From positions 1 to 14,522 of the forward strand of contig JALHMU010000019.1 in NCBI GenBank assembly GCA_022843885.1: 14,522 bases of DNA. The letters run 5' to 3'. Origin of the DNA: Candidatus Peribacteraceae bacterium. Its GTDB lineage: Bacteria > Patescibacteriota > Gracilibacteria > Peribacterales > Peribacteraceae. Below the pieces are notes generated by a model. It saw only the letters and a program-made list of their open reading frames with translations. It was not told the DNA's origin and ran no database searches. Shown piece after piece: positions 7,170 through 14,010 of the stretch (within the stretch, counting starts at the first letter, position 1; each line of letters opens with the position of its first letter). The position numbers and the translations under genes were made by a program.

Positions 7170-8174
7170 TTACTCCCCATCCTCGACCAAGCCTTCCTTC
7201 ATAAGGCGCTTCAAGTCGCGGTCAAACGTAATCATGCCTTCTTCCTCGCTGGTCTGAAGAACAGAAGGAAGTTCAGCCGTACGCTGTTCACGGATGATGT
7301 TTGAGACTGCTGGGTTCTTGATCAAGATCTCACGGTTCGCGATAAGTCCTCCACCTTTCTTCGGTACCAAACGCTGCGCGATGATGGCACGGAGACAGAG
7401 CGAGAGTTCGTAACGCACCTGGGTCTGCTGGTGCGCTGGGAACACGTCGATGATACGGTCGATGGTCTGCATCGTGTTCGGCGTGTGGAGCGTCGCAAGA
7501 ACAAGGTGACCTGTTTCTGCAAGCGTGATGGCAAGAGCGATGGTATCAAGGTCACGCATTTCTCCGACCATGATGACGTCTGGGTCTTGGCGGAGCATAT
7601 GTTTGAGACCTTCTGGGAACGTTGGGAAGTCCGTACCGAGCTCGCGCTGTCGGATCAGGGACTTATCAGACTTGAAGAAGAATTCGATCGGATCTTCAAG
7701 TGTGATGATGTTCACAGCAGATTCAATATTGAACTGGTTGATGATGCCTGCGAGCGATGTGGACTTTCCACAACCGGTTGGGCCTGTAAACAAGACGAGA
7801 CCGTCGCGGCTGCGGCAGATGTCCATGACGTGCTGTGGCAGTGCAACTTCTTCCAATGTTGGAACTTGGTTCGGGATGAGACGAGCACTGAAGGCTGGCT
7901 TCTTCATCGCCTGGTGCACGTTGATACGGAAGCGTGTTCCGTCATCCAAACTGTAGGCACAGTCGATATCACCGACCTTCAAGAACTTGGCATAGTCTTC
8001 TTCATCCAAAAATTCATGAATGTAGGACTCAACTGTTTCAGCCGCGATCAATCCGCCGACTGGAACCATGACGCCGTCGATACGAAGCATCGGAACGTTA
8101 TCGCTCACGACGTGAATATCGGAAGCGTTCTTTTCCAAGGCCATTTTCCAAAGTGGGTTTTTCATTTCAGGCAT
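7170..8174 (-). CDS. pilT: Type IV pilus retraction ATPase PilT
   Basis: PilT is a hexameric cytoplasmic ATPase that drives pilus disassembly and twitching or DNA uptake. The 334 residues match the usual length. Visible motifs are the N-terminal ASDIHV (18-23), Walker A GPTGCGKS (131-138), the Asp box ITLEDPIEF (157-165), Walker B VGEMRDLDTI (203-212), the His box ATLHT (227-231), and a C-terminal NIIREQRT (292-299) matching the AIRNLIRE signature needed for retraction, which separates PilT from PilB. The ATG at 8174 lies 7 bases after a -10 box, so the message is probably leaderless; ATG at 8165 is the alternative. No other pilus genes are in the window. Composition is GC-rich compared with the methyltransferase downstream. 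Confidence 0.96.
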   Translation of the reverse strand: MPEMKNPLWKMALEKNASDIHVVSDNVPMLRIDGVMVPVGGLIAAETVESYIHEFLDEEDYAKFLKVGDIDCAYSLDDGTRFRINVHQAMKKPAFSARLIPNQVPTLEEVALPQHVMDICRSRDGLVLFTGPTGCGKSTSLAGIINQFNIESAVNIITLEDPIEFFFKSDKSLIRQRELGTDFPTFPEGLKHMLRQDPDVIMVGEMRDLDTIALAITLAETGHLVLATLHTPNTMQTIDRIIDVFPAHQQTQVRYELSLCLRAIIAQRLVPKKGGGLIANREILIKNPAVSNIIREQRTAELPSVLQTSEEEGMITFDRDLKRLMKEGLVEDGE

Positions 8175-8181
8175 TCATATA

Positions 8182-8210
8182 AGTATACCTGGTTTGAGCC
8201 ATCTTTACAA
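8182..8210 (-). promoter_or_regulatory. Leaderless promoter of pilT
   Basis: On the minus strand, TTGTAA (8205-8210) is followed by a 17-base spacer and TATACT (8182-8187; 5/6 match). Seven bases then separate the -10 box from the ATG at 8174, so transcription should begin at or next to the start codon. There is no Shine-Dalgarno sequence. Confidence 0.65.
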
Positions 8211-8256
8211 GATTAAAAGAATGGCCAAAAGCAGTATTCGAAGCCATTTTTCGATA

Positions 8257-8262
8257 TATACT
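8257..8262 (+). promoter_or_regulatory. -10 box of the gene at 8270
   Basis: TATACT lies exactly 7 bases before the ATG at 8270, the mirror image of the pilT arrangement in the same 95-base divergent gap. No good -35 is present at 16-18 bases, so activator dependence is possible. A leaderless start is likely. Confidence 0.5.
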
Positions 8263-8269
8263 CATTCTA

Positions 8270-8764
8270 ATGAAACTAGATCTGCAATTCTCCGAAGGCT
8301 TTCCTGGACACGCAAGTGTGAACATAACTCCCGACTCGTTTTTCATATTAAGAATGCATGTTCTCGAAATGACAGAGGAGAGCTGCAACAAAACATTGGA
8401 ACTCCTACGAAGTGAAAAAAGTGCATGGGCAGATGAAATGTCGTTTATCGAAAGAAAGAAGGATTGGATTACTCTTAGACCGCAATCACATCCTTTTGCT
8501 GCTCCATGGGCACCTATTTTCATGCAGCGTGAAGATTATGAACAACTTGTGCGTTTTGTTCTGTCATTTCTTTCCTCGAAACAGGAGCATACGTATTCTC
8601 TGGAAATACATGATTGCTCTATATCTGACACTGTTGCTCAAAAAAGACATGAAGAAGAACAAGAGAAAGCGAAGGAGAAAAATGCTCATCTGAAATCAGT
8701 GAAAGATTTTTACCAATATCTCTATCCGGAAAAAGATTGTGAGGTTTTTGCTTTGATGGATTAA
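8270..8764 (+). CDS. Hypothetical protein with C-terminal coiled coil
   Basis: I do not recognise this 164-residue protein. It has no signal peptide or membrane segment, so it is probably cytoplasmic. The N-terminal half (1-115) alternates short strands and helices, with conserved-looking aromatic residues (WADEMSF at 53-59, HPFAAPWAPIF at 74-84). Residues about 121-147 are dominated by Glu, Lys and Ala and are predicted here as a charged coiled coil; the last 17 residues are aromatic and acidic. It is divergent from pilT across a short shared promoter region, but a functional link to pili is only suggested by position. A -10 box 7 bases before the ATG supports both the start and that the gene is real. 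Its TAA overlaps the convergent chorismate-mutase-like gene through TTAA (8761-8764). Confidence 0.7.
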   Translation: MKLDLQFSEGFPGHASVNITPDSFFILRMHVLEMTEESCNKTLELLRSEKSAWADEMSFIERKKDWITLRPQSHPFAAPWAPIFMQREDYEQLVRFVLSFLSSKQEHTYSLEIHDCSISDTVAQKRHEEEQEKAKEKNAHLKSVKDFYQYLYPEKDCEVFALMD

Positions 8765-9009
8765 ATCTCCGCCGTCTTCTTGCCCATCTCCATCACTGCC
8801 TTACACACCTTTGTAGCGGCAGCTTCATCGAGTCCGAAGTCGAATGCTTCTTCCAACCAGTTGCTGAGCACCTGCTCTTCCCACTCTTGATCGATCTCTT
8901 CCTGTTGTCCGATGACACCCTTCATCATTTTGGAACGGCGCGCGAGAAGATCGATGACCTGACGGTCGATTTGTTCGATCTGCCTGCGGAGGTCTGCGAT
9001 TGACGCCAT
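8761..9009 (-). CDS. Chorismate mutase type II-like small protein, probably not catalytic
   Basis: The 82-residue, all-helical protein matches the AroQ fold: the first helix reads LRRQIEQIDRQVIDLLARR (7-25), the classic chorismate mutase pattern, and later helices contain FGLDEAAATKVCKAVME. AroQ enzymes convert chorismate to prephenate for Phe/Tyr synthesis. Aligning by eye to E. coli AroQ, Arg8 and Arg25 match Arg11 and Arg28, but the positions of Lys39, Arg51 and the final Gln88 look replaced (Gln36, Glu44 and a non-Gln). That argues against normal catalysis and for a regulatory or structural use of the fold, or a changed substrate. No other aromatic pathway gene is in the window. It is divergent from ligA and overlaps the upstream convergent gene by four bases. 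The start has only a weak AGG, five bases before the ATG. Confidence 0.72.
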   Translation of the reverse strand: MASIADLRRQIEQIDRQVIDLLARRSKMMKGVIGQQEEIDQEWEEQVLSNWLEEAFDFGLDEAAATKVCKAVMEMGKKTAEI

Positions 9010-9137
9010 ACCCGCCTATCTTCGGCATTTCGTGCGACATTGCAATTGACAGATGAAGTCGCGTGCATTGTGACGGTACAACGTGAAGATTCTCAGGATT
9101 CTTTGCGAAAAAAAGAGGAGGAGCCGAACGTCCGAAC

Positions 9138-9146
9138 TGCTAGAAT
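9138..9146 (+). promoter_or_regulatory. Extended -10 promoter of ligA
   Basis: TGCTAGAAT (9138-9146) matches the extended -10 pattern TGNTATAAT with one change in the hexamer, and needs no -35. It lies exactly 7 bases before the ATG at 9154. Because the hexamer overlaps the earlier ATG at 9145, it favours 9154 as the ligA start and a leaderless message. Confidence 0.55.
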
Positions 9147-9153
9147 GGAAGCC

Positions 9154-11295
9154 ATGAAGAAGGCCGAGGCGCAGGAGCGCGTCAAAAAACTTCGGGAGGA
9201 GATCAAGCGCGTTAACTTTGCGTACTTTTCGGAAGATACGAACATTGTGTCCGAAGATGTGCGAGATGCGCTCAAACAGGAGCTGATCAAATTGGAAACC
9301 GCCTATCCAGAATTGATCACCCCAGACTCCCCGACCCAGCGTGTAGGAGCGCCATTATCAGGCCGTCTGCCAAAGATTCGTCATGTCACGATCAAGGAAT
9401 CACTCCAAGATGCATTCTCGTTTGAAGAACTGGATGATTGGGTCACGCAGATGCAGCGCGAACTCGGGAGTCACGTCGCGTTTGAATTCGTGAGTGAACT
9501 CAAAATCGACGGTTTGAATATCTCACTCGTGTACATGCGCACCGATAAGAAGAGTGAATCGGAATATGAACTCGCGCGCGCGGTCACGCGTGGCAACGGA
9601 ACAGAAGGTGAAGATGTGACGCACACCGTTCGCACGATCGAAATGTTACCGTTGAAATTTAGCGTGAAACAGAAAGACGGTCCGGACATCGTGGAGATCT
9701 CCGGAGAAGTGTATATGCCCCGCGCAGCCCTGGAACGCGTGAATAAGGAGTTTGCAGAAGGCGACAAGTTTGCGAATCCGCGGAATGCTGCAGCTGGTTC
9801 CGTCCGACAGTTGGATCCGAAGATTGCCGCGAGCCGTGATCTCAACATGTTTTGCTACGCGATGGATCTGAGTTCCGCCGATGCGTTTGATCTGAAAACA
9901 CAGACAGAGATTTTGGAATTTATGAAGGCGCATCACTTTCCGGTGAATACGAAGTACAAAGTGTTTTCGTCGATCGCGAAGATTCATCCGATGTACGAGG
10001 AGTATCAAAAGAAGCGCACGGCGTTGCAGTACGACATCGATGGCCTCGTAATCAAAGTGAATGATCGGAAGAAGCAACGTGACCTGGGATCAACGGCGAA
10101 AGCGCCACGATGGGCCAGAGCGCTCAAATTCCCGGCAGAAGAGAAGACTGCCCAAGTGCTCGATATTCAGCTTCAGGTGGGCCGTACAGGGGCCGTGACA
10201 CCCGTCGCACACCTGAGCGCCGCCCAGCTCGCAGGAACGACTGTGACGCGCGCCACGTTGCATAACGAGGATGAGATCAAGCGGTTGGATGTTCGCATAG
10301 GGGATACGGTGATCGTGCGCAAAGCCGGTGACATCATTCCGGAAGTGATCGAAGTGCTGACGAATCTTCGTCCGAAAAGTGCGAAACCGTTCCACTATCC
10401 CAAGCATTGTCCAAGCTGCGGTACGGATCTGATCCGCCCGGATGGCGAAGTCGTGCATCGTTGCCCGAATCCGAAGTGCAGCGCCGTGCGACAGGAAAGA
10501 ATCACACACATGGCCTCACGCAATGCGATGAACATCGAAGGTCTTGGTGATGAAACGGTGGAACTCCTCATTAAAGAGAATCTGATTTCCGATCCGGCTG
10601 ATATTTTCTTCCTGACTGCGGAAGATTTGTTGCAACTTCCACTCTTCAAAGAGAAGCGCACAGAGAATCTACTTGAAAGTATCGATCGTGCTCGTGTGTT
10701 GCCGATCGATCGGTTCCTCTTCTCGCTTGGCATCAGACACATCGGAGCCGAAACAGCTGATCTCCTAGCCAGAAACATCGCATGGCCACTGAAGCGTCAT
10801 AGCGTAGAAATTGAGGATCGAAGTTTGCAACATTCGATGTTTCAGGAGAAGAAAACGATGCAGGTCGAAGGGATAAAAATCGCCGATGTCGTGAAAACGA
10901 TGCAAAAACTTTCAACGGAAGACATCGAAGCAATCAATGGCATCGGACCTGTCGTTGCGGAAGCAATTCACGAGTGGTTTCAGGAAAAAGAGAACGTGCA
11001 GTTGCTCGAAAAATTCGATCACGCGGGACTCGTCGCCATTTTGCCCGAAGCACGTAAAGCAAAGCAGATTTTTGAGGGCATGACGTTTGTGATTACCGGT
11101 ACATTGCCGACCTTGAGTCGTGATGAAGCGAAGGACATGATCAAAGAACGCGGCGGCAAAGTCAGCGGCTCCGTTAGCAAGAAAACAGCGTATTTGCTCC
11201 TTGGAGAAGAGCCCGGTAGCAAGCTGGATGAAGCCCAAAAATTGAACGTTCCCATTCTTGACGAAAAGGCCTTCAGGGATATGCTAGGGGCATGA
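9154..11295 (+). CDS. ligA: NAD-dependent DNA ligase LigA
   Basis: LigA seals nicks in DNA during replication and repair using NAD+. From ATG 9154 the protein has 713 residues. Domains in order: Ia helices (about 1-60), the adenylation domain with catalytic Lys117 in LKIDG, then RGNGTEGEDVT, NPRNAAAGS and DIDGLVIKVN; an OB fold with GRTGAVTPVA; a zinc finger with four Cys (419, 422, 437, 442); helix-hairpin-helix repeats (about 456-612); and a C-terminal BRCT domain (about 636-713) with GMTFVITGTL. Lys117 falls where E. coli LigA has Lys115, which supports this start; TTG at 9040 and ATG at 9145 are alternatives. Between two HhH motifs (about 543-585) there is extra sequence compared with E. 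coli. The TGA stop overlaps the ATG of the next small gene (ATGA), suggesting translational coupling. Confidence 0.97.
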   Translation: MKKAEAQERVKKLREEIKRVNFAYFSEDTNIVSEDVRDALKQELIKLETAYPELITPDSPTQRVGAPLSGRLPKIRHVTIKESLQDAFSFEELDDWVTQMQRELGSHVAFEFVSELKIDGLNISLVYMRTDKKSESEYELARAVTRGNGTEGEDVTHTVRTIEMLPLKFSVKQKDGPDIVEISGEVYMPRAALERVNKEFAEGDKFANPRNAAAGSVRQLDPKIAASRDLNMFCYAMDLSSADAFDLKTQTEILEFMKAHHFPVNTKYKVFSSIAKIHPMYEEYQKKRTALQYDIDGLVIKVNDRKKQRDLGSTAKAPRWARALKFPAEEKTAQVLDIQLQVGRTGAVTPVAHLSAAQLAGTTVTRATLHNEDEIKRLDVRIGDTVIVRKAGDIIPEVIEVLTNLRPKSAKPFHYPKHCPSCGTDLIRPDGEVVHRCPNPKCSAVRQERITHMASRNAMNIEGLGDETVELLIKENLISDPADIFFLTAEDLLQLPLFKEKRTENLLESIDRARVLPIDRFLFSLGIRHIGAETADLLARNIAWPLKRHSVEIEDRSLQHSMFQEKKTMQVEGIKIADVVKTMQKLSTEDIEAINGIGPVVAEAIHEWFQEKENVQLLEKFDHAGLVAILPEARKAKQIFEGMTFVITGTLPTLSRDEAKDMIKERGGKVSGSVSKKTAYLLLGEEPGSKLDEAQKLNVPILDEKAFRDMLGA

Positions 11296-11459
11296 GCATC
11301 GACCAAGAGAAATCAGAAAAGAAGCCCGAATTCAAAGAATTGCCACCAGACGAATTCGACAAATTATCGAGTTCGCAAAAACGTGAATATATTCTGGCGA
11401 AACGGAATGCAACCCGCGCTCGACTCAATCTTCCCCCACACAATGATGACGCCGAATAA
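11292..11459 (+). CDS. Small charged protein coupled to ligA
   Basis: A 55-residue reading frame starts inside the ligA stop (ATGA at 11292-11295), the classic sign of coupled translation, with GGGG just upstream. The product is very hydrophilic: a Lys/Glu-rich N-terminus, PPDEFDKLSSSQKREYILAKR in the middle (residues about 18-38, probably helical), and an acidic end. It has no Cys, signal peptide or membrane segment. I do not recognise a family. Position suggests a role tied to DNA ligase or just shared expression. Codon use is like ligA. Confidence 0.6.
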   Translation: MSIDQEKSEKKPEFKELPPDEFDKLSSSQKREYILAKRNATRARLNLPPHNDDAE

Positions 11460-11625
11460 ACACAACAGCGGAAAGCATGAACACACTGCTGTAGACACAT
11501 CGCAGGTCGAATACTCAAATCCTTCGATCGATACTGGACCGGCTGATCGTTATTTGGATCGTCTGAAAGCTGAAACACAAGAACGTATTCTGAAAGAAGT
11601 CCCACACGCAATCAGTCAGCGCTAA
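11443..11625 (+). CDS. Small hypothetical protein, third gene after ligA
   Basis: A 60-residue frame starts at ATG 11443 (or the adjacent ATG 11446), overlapping the previous small gene by 17 bases. It is polar: a His/Asn/Ser-rich first third, then a probable helix DRYLDRLKAETQERILKEV. No family is recognised. An earlier start at 11383 in the same frame is possible but would overlap the preceding gene more and has no support. Codon use in the last two thirds resembles the neighbours. Its TAA directly abuts the htrA stop (TAATTA), with only a weak 5-base inverted repeat (AGCGC/GCGCT) around the junction. Confidence 0.55.
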   Translation: MMTPNKHNSGKHEHTAVDTSQVEYSNPSIDTGPADRYLDRLKAETQERILKEVPHAISQR

Positions 11626-12786
11626 TTATTTCTGCGCTTCGAGGGTCACTTTCACTTCTGTCTCTGTTCCGCCACGAGAAAGTTTGATCGTGACGGTATC
11701 ACCGACGGATTTTTCACGAATCAGTGATGCGAGCGAGGTGTCGACAGAGATCTTCTTTCCATCGAGTTCCAGCAAAATATCGTTTTCCTTGATGCCTGCC
11801 TTATCCGCCGGTGACCCTGGAATAACGGCTAGATCTGCAGCTGTATCGCCTTTGACGACAAGCGCACCGTAGTCATAGTCGAGTGAGTTTTGCGCTTGCA
11901 CTGTTTTGTCGATCAGCATGTAGCGCACACCGATGAATGGACGGAGAATTTTTCCATTCTTCTCGAAACTTTCGAGCGCTTTCGTCAGATCATGTGACGG
12001 AATCGCGAAGCCGATGTTCTGCGCGTTCGATGCGATGGCTGTGTTCATGCCGATCACCTCACCATTCGCATTGAGCAATGGTCCACCGGAGTTTCCTTCG
12101 TTGATCGCAGCATCGGTTTGGATGATACGACTGAGTTCTTCTGTTCCTCCGCCCAAACGTGAACCCGCGACAATGGAACGACTGAGCCCGGAGACGACAC
12201 CAACGCTGACGGTATTTCTGAATTCGCCTAGCGCATTACCGATGGCTACGACTTGTTCAGCGAGAACCGGTTCTTCATCGGAAAATGTGAGTGAAGGAAA
12301 ATTGTTTCCATCCACTTTGAGGAGCGCGATGTCACTGCCAGGATCGATGGCCAGCACCTTCGCACTCAGTTTGCGCCCATCATTCAAAAGCACCGTATAT
12401 TGCGCTTCTGTGTCATTCACGACGTGTTTATTGGTCATGAGCATGCCATTTTCAGAGATGAAAAATGCCGTTCCTCCACCCACTTCACGCGGTGCTGTTC
12501 CGTTTTGACGATATTCAGGAAAGGAGAAAATACCAAACGGACTTTCCACGGAAGAATCAAATCGTTCAATAACCGGAAGATCCTTCGTGACGATGACACT
12601 CACGACCGCAGGTTCGGTACGTTGCACCATCGAGATCAGATCGGATGTATCGGACGGCGTCGTGCGAATAGTCATATCCTGCACACCTTCAGAACGATCG
12701 ATGAGGTATGGCGCAGCCACAAACACAGCGCTTGAGACAACGAGTGCGGTGATCCCCGAAAGTGCGATAGTGAAAGCAGGTTTCAT
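11626..12786 (-). CDS. htrA: HtrA/Deg-family serine protease with one PDZ domain
   Basis: HtrA proteases degrade or refold damaged proteins outside the cytoplasmic membrane. From ATG 12786 the protein has 386 residues: an N-terminal hydrophobic anchor (about 4-29), a linker, a trypsin-like domain with the catalytic triad His121 (TNKHVV), Asp152 (GSDIALLK) and Ser233 (GNSGGPLL), and one PDZ domain (about 285-380) with PADKAGIKENDILLELDGK. One PDZ and an uncleaved-looking anchor fit a DegS/HhoA-like or Gram-positive type form. A GTG at 12825 would add 13 residues before the anchor and overlap the upstream lipoprotein gene; ATG 12786 gives a normal anchor and is preferred. It lies 26 bases after the lipoprotein gene, so the two are probably co-transcribed. 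No Shine-Dalgarno sequence is visible. Confidence 0.95.
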   Translation of the reverse strand: MKPAFTIALSGITALVVSSAVFVAAPYLIDRSEGVQDMTIRTTPSDTSDLISMVQRTEPAVVSVIVTKDLPVIERFDSSVESPFGIFSFPEYRQNGTAPREVGGGTAFFISENGMLMTNKHVVNDTEAQYTVLLNDGRKLSAKVLAIDPGSDIALLKVDGNNFPSLTFSDEEPVLAEQVVAIGNALGEFRNTVSVGVVSGLSRSIVAGSRLGGGTEELSRIIQTDAAINEGNSGGPLLNANGEVIGMNTAIASNAQNIGFAIPSHDLTKALESFEKNGKILRPFIGVRYMLIDKTVQAQNSLDYDYGALVVKGDTAADLAVIPGSPADKAGIKENDILLELDGKKISVDTSLASLIREKSVGDTVTIKLSRGGTETEVKVTLEAQK

Positions 12787-12812
12787 AAGCGGGAAAGAAA
12801 CAACAATGTTCG

Positions 12813-13319
12813 TTACGCGTCCCACTCCGTAAATAGGACTCCATCACGGGCGTATTGTACCTCCGTGATCATGAAGAAGGCTTTAAGGGTCTTCTCGATG
12901 GGCGCTTTGACCATGCCCTGCATGGCTGCGGCGCCGTTTAAGTACACATATGCTTCGGGCTCGAAGTTCACGATGGCAACGTGATCCTGCACAGTTACAC
13001 CGATGAACGAATCACCGAGCGCAGTGAGGCCTTCGTACGTTCGTGCGCCTGCGGTCTGTTCGTCGGATGTTGGGCCATCGAACAACAGAGTGACGAGCTC
13101 ATCCGGCGTTATGTCTGCGGATGCAACGGCACGGTCTACACGAAATGTCGGATCACTAGTCGCATTACTAAGCTCATCCTGTGTGTAGAAATACAGTGAG
13201 ACAGTTACATCGGACGATTCCTGAGAAGATGATGCACCATTCTCCGAGGGAACAGTGGGCGTGCACGCAGCGAGTGACAGGACAGAGAGACTAATCGCAA
13301 AAAGAGTGACTGGTTTCAT
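12813..13319 (-). CDS. GerMN-domain lipoprotein
   Basis: The 168-residue protein begins with a lipoprotein signal: a basic start, a hydrophobic core, and the lipobox LAAC with Cys19 as the lipid attachment site. A Ser-rich linker (about 20-36) follows, then a GerMN-type domain (about 37-168) with VTVSLYFYTQDE near its start, ITPDELVTLLFDGPT in the middle, and VAIVNFEPEAYVYLNG near the end. GerMN domains are known from the spore germination protein GerM and from many envelope lipoproteins of non-spore-formers, where they are thought to bind cell-wall material; that role is not proven here. It is followed closely by htrA, suggesting a small envelope-quality operon. The ATG at 13319 lies 8 bases after a -10 box. 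Confidence 0.88.
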   Translation of the reverse strand: MKPVTLFAISLSVLSLAACTPTVPSENGASSSQESSDVTVSLYFYTQDELSNATSDPTFRVDRAVASADITPDELVTLLFDGPTSDEQTAGARTYEGLTALGDSFIGVTVQDHVAIVNFEPEAYVYLNGAAAMQGMVKAPIEKTLKAFFMITEVQYARDGVLFTEWDA

Positions 13320-13327
13320 AGATGCTC

Positions 13328-13355
13328 AGTCTAACTTTTCAGTCCACGATGGCAA
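13328..13355 (-). promoter_or_regulatory. Promoter of the GerMN lipoprotein-htrA pair
   Basis: On the minus strand, TTGCCA (13350-13355; 5/6) is followed by a 16-base spacer and TAGACT (13328-13333; 4/6). Eight bases separate the -10 box from the ATG at 13319, so the message is probably leaderless. It would drive the lipoprotein and htrA together. Confidence 0.6.
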
Positions 13356-13370
13356 GAAAAACATGCAGAT

Positions 13371-13946
13371 TTACAACGCACTCGCGACGCTCAAGAGCAG
13401 GAAGACGCCGAGCGTGTTGAAGATGAAGCACAGGACTGCAAAGCGCTTTGCTTCGAGGTTTGAGACACCTGAGAGCATCGTAACGCCAAACTCATCCGGC
13501 AACGGTGATGCAATGATGATCCCTGCGATACACCACAACATGTACAGACGAATCCGTTCCGACAAGCTCTTGTGGAACAGATGTGACTTCAACCACATCA
13601 ATGTACGAGTACCTTTGAGGTGTTCGATTTCTTCATGCAGGGAGATCTTTGCAAATTCGAAGATCGTAAAATCCATGATGGATGCAGCGGTTCCGGCAAC
13701 GAGTGCGCCAAGAAGTGGATTCACTTCACTGGAAACAGCGATGAGAATTGCGATTCCGAATGGCGTCGTGAAACCAACGGTGAACAACATGCCGCCGATG
13801 AACGCAGAGATGTATCCATGACCGTGTAAGTACGTCGCAACGAGATCAAATGCACCCGCTCGGAAGAGTAGGTACGCGAGCAAAATGCTTCCGAGCATCG
13901 AAAGAAGTTTCGGAAATTCCCGGACTCTGGAGAAGAAAAGTTGCAT
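13371..13946 (-). CDS. Multi-pass membrane protein, family unclear
   Basis: The 191-residue protein has about five or six hydrophobic segments (about 12-29, 45-60, 62-74, 77-95, 133-147, 168-189). Between the fourth and fifth lies a basic/His-rich cytoplasmic-looking loop (100-132). Notable stretches are GFTTPFGIAIL (58-68), GALVAGTAASIMDF (80-93) and SPLPDEFG (147-154). The Pro-rich re-entrant-like pieces are faintly reminiscent of VTT/DedA membrane proteins, but I cannot confirm that family. A longer reading from a TTG at 13973 is possible, but it would start inside the promoter; a perfect -10 box at 13962-13967 places the RNA start after it, so ATG 13946 is chosen, with a leader of only about 8 bases. 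It lies downstream of the helicase gene on the same strand. Confidence 0.8.
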   Translation of the reverse strand: MQLFFSRVREFPKLLSMLGSILLAYLLFRAGAFDLVATYLHGHGYISAFIGGMLFTVGFTTPFGIAILIAVSSEVNPLLGALVAGTAASIMDFTIFEFAKISLHEEIEHLKGTRTLMWLKSHLFHKSLSERIRLYMLWCIAGIIIASPLPDEFGVTMLSGVSNLEAKRFAVLCFIFNTLGVFLLLSVASAL

Positions 13947-13961
13947 GTGTATGTTATTAGT

Positions 13962-13990
13962 ATTATACAACAAATTGTATTAATTTTCAA
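13962..13990 (-). promoter_or_regulatory. Strong promoter of the membrane protein gene
   Basis: On the minus strand, TTGAAA (13985-13990; 5/6) is followed by 17 bases and a perfect TATAAT (13962-13967). It is the best sigma-70-type promoter in the window. Fifteen bases separate the -10 box from ATG 13946. It begins about 20 bases after the helicase stop, so this gene can be expressed independently of the helicase. Confidence 0.8.
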
Positions 13991-14010
13991 TACAGGCTTC
14001 ACCCCTTCTA

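Noticed and set aside
7431..8216. Long plus-strand frame of 261 residues opposite pilT
   Set aside because: It is the antisense shadow of a clearly conserved pilT gene; its product is Cys/His/Trp-rich in the manner of a reverse-strand translation.
9046..9051. Perfect -35 consensus TTGACA upstream of ligA
   Set aside because: No -10-like hexamer lies 15-19 bases downstream, and the extended -10 at 9138-9146 is too far away to pair with it.
9114..9123. AGGAGG-type Shine-Dalgarno sequence upstream of ligA
   Set aside because: No start codon lies 5-10 bases downstream; the nearest plausible ligA ATG is over 20 bases away. It is probably chance in purine-rich DNA.
9040..9153. N-terminal extension of LigA from TTG 9040
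   Set aside because: The 38 extra residues have no counterpart in LigA, and the catalytic Lys position and the -10 box favour ATG 9154.
11293..11625. Read-through of the ligA TGA as a recoded glycine (Gracilibacteria code), fusing ligA with the frame at 11443
   Set aside because: LigA ends naturally after its BRCT domain, the intervening sequence looks non-coding in that frame, and no other gene shows in-frame TGA.
11622..11645. Inverted repeat AGCGC/GCGCT at the convergent junction as a bidirectional terminator
   Set aside because: The stem has only five pairs, an 11-base loop and no proper T run after it, so it is too weak to call.
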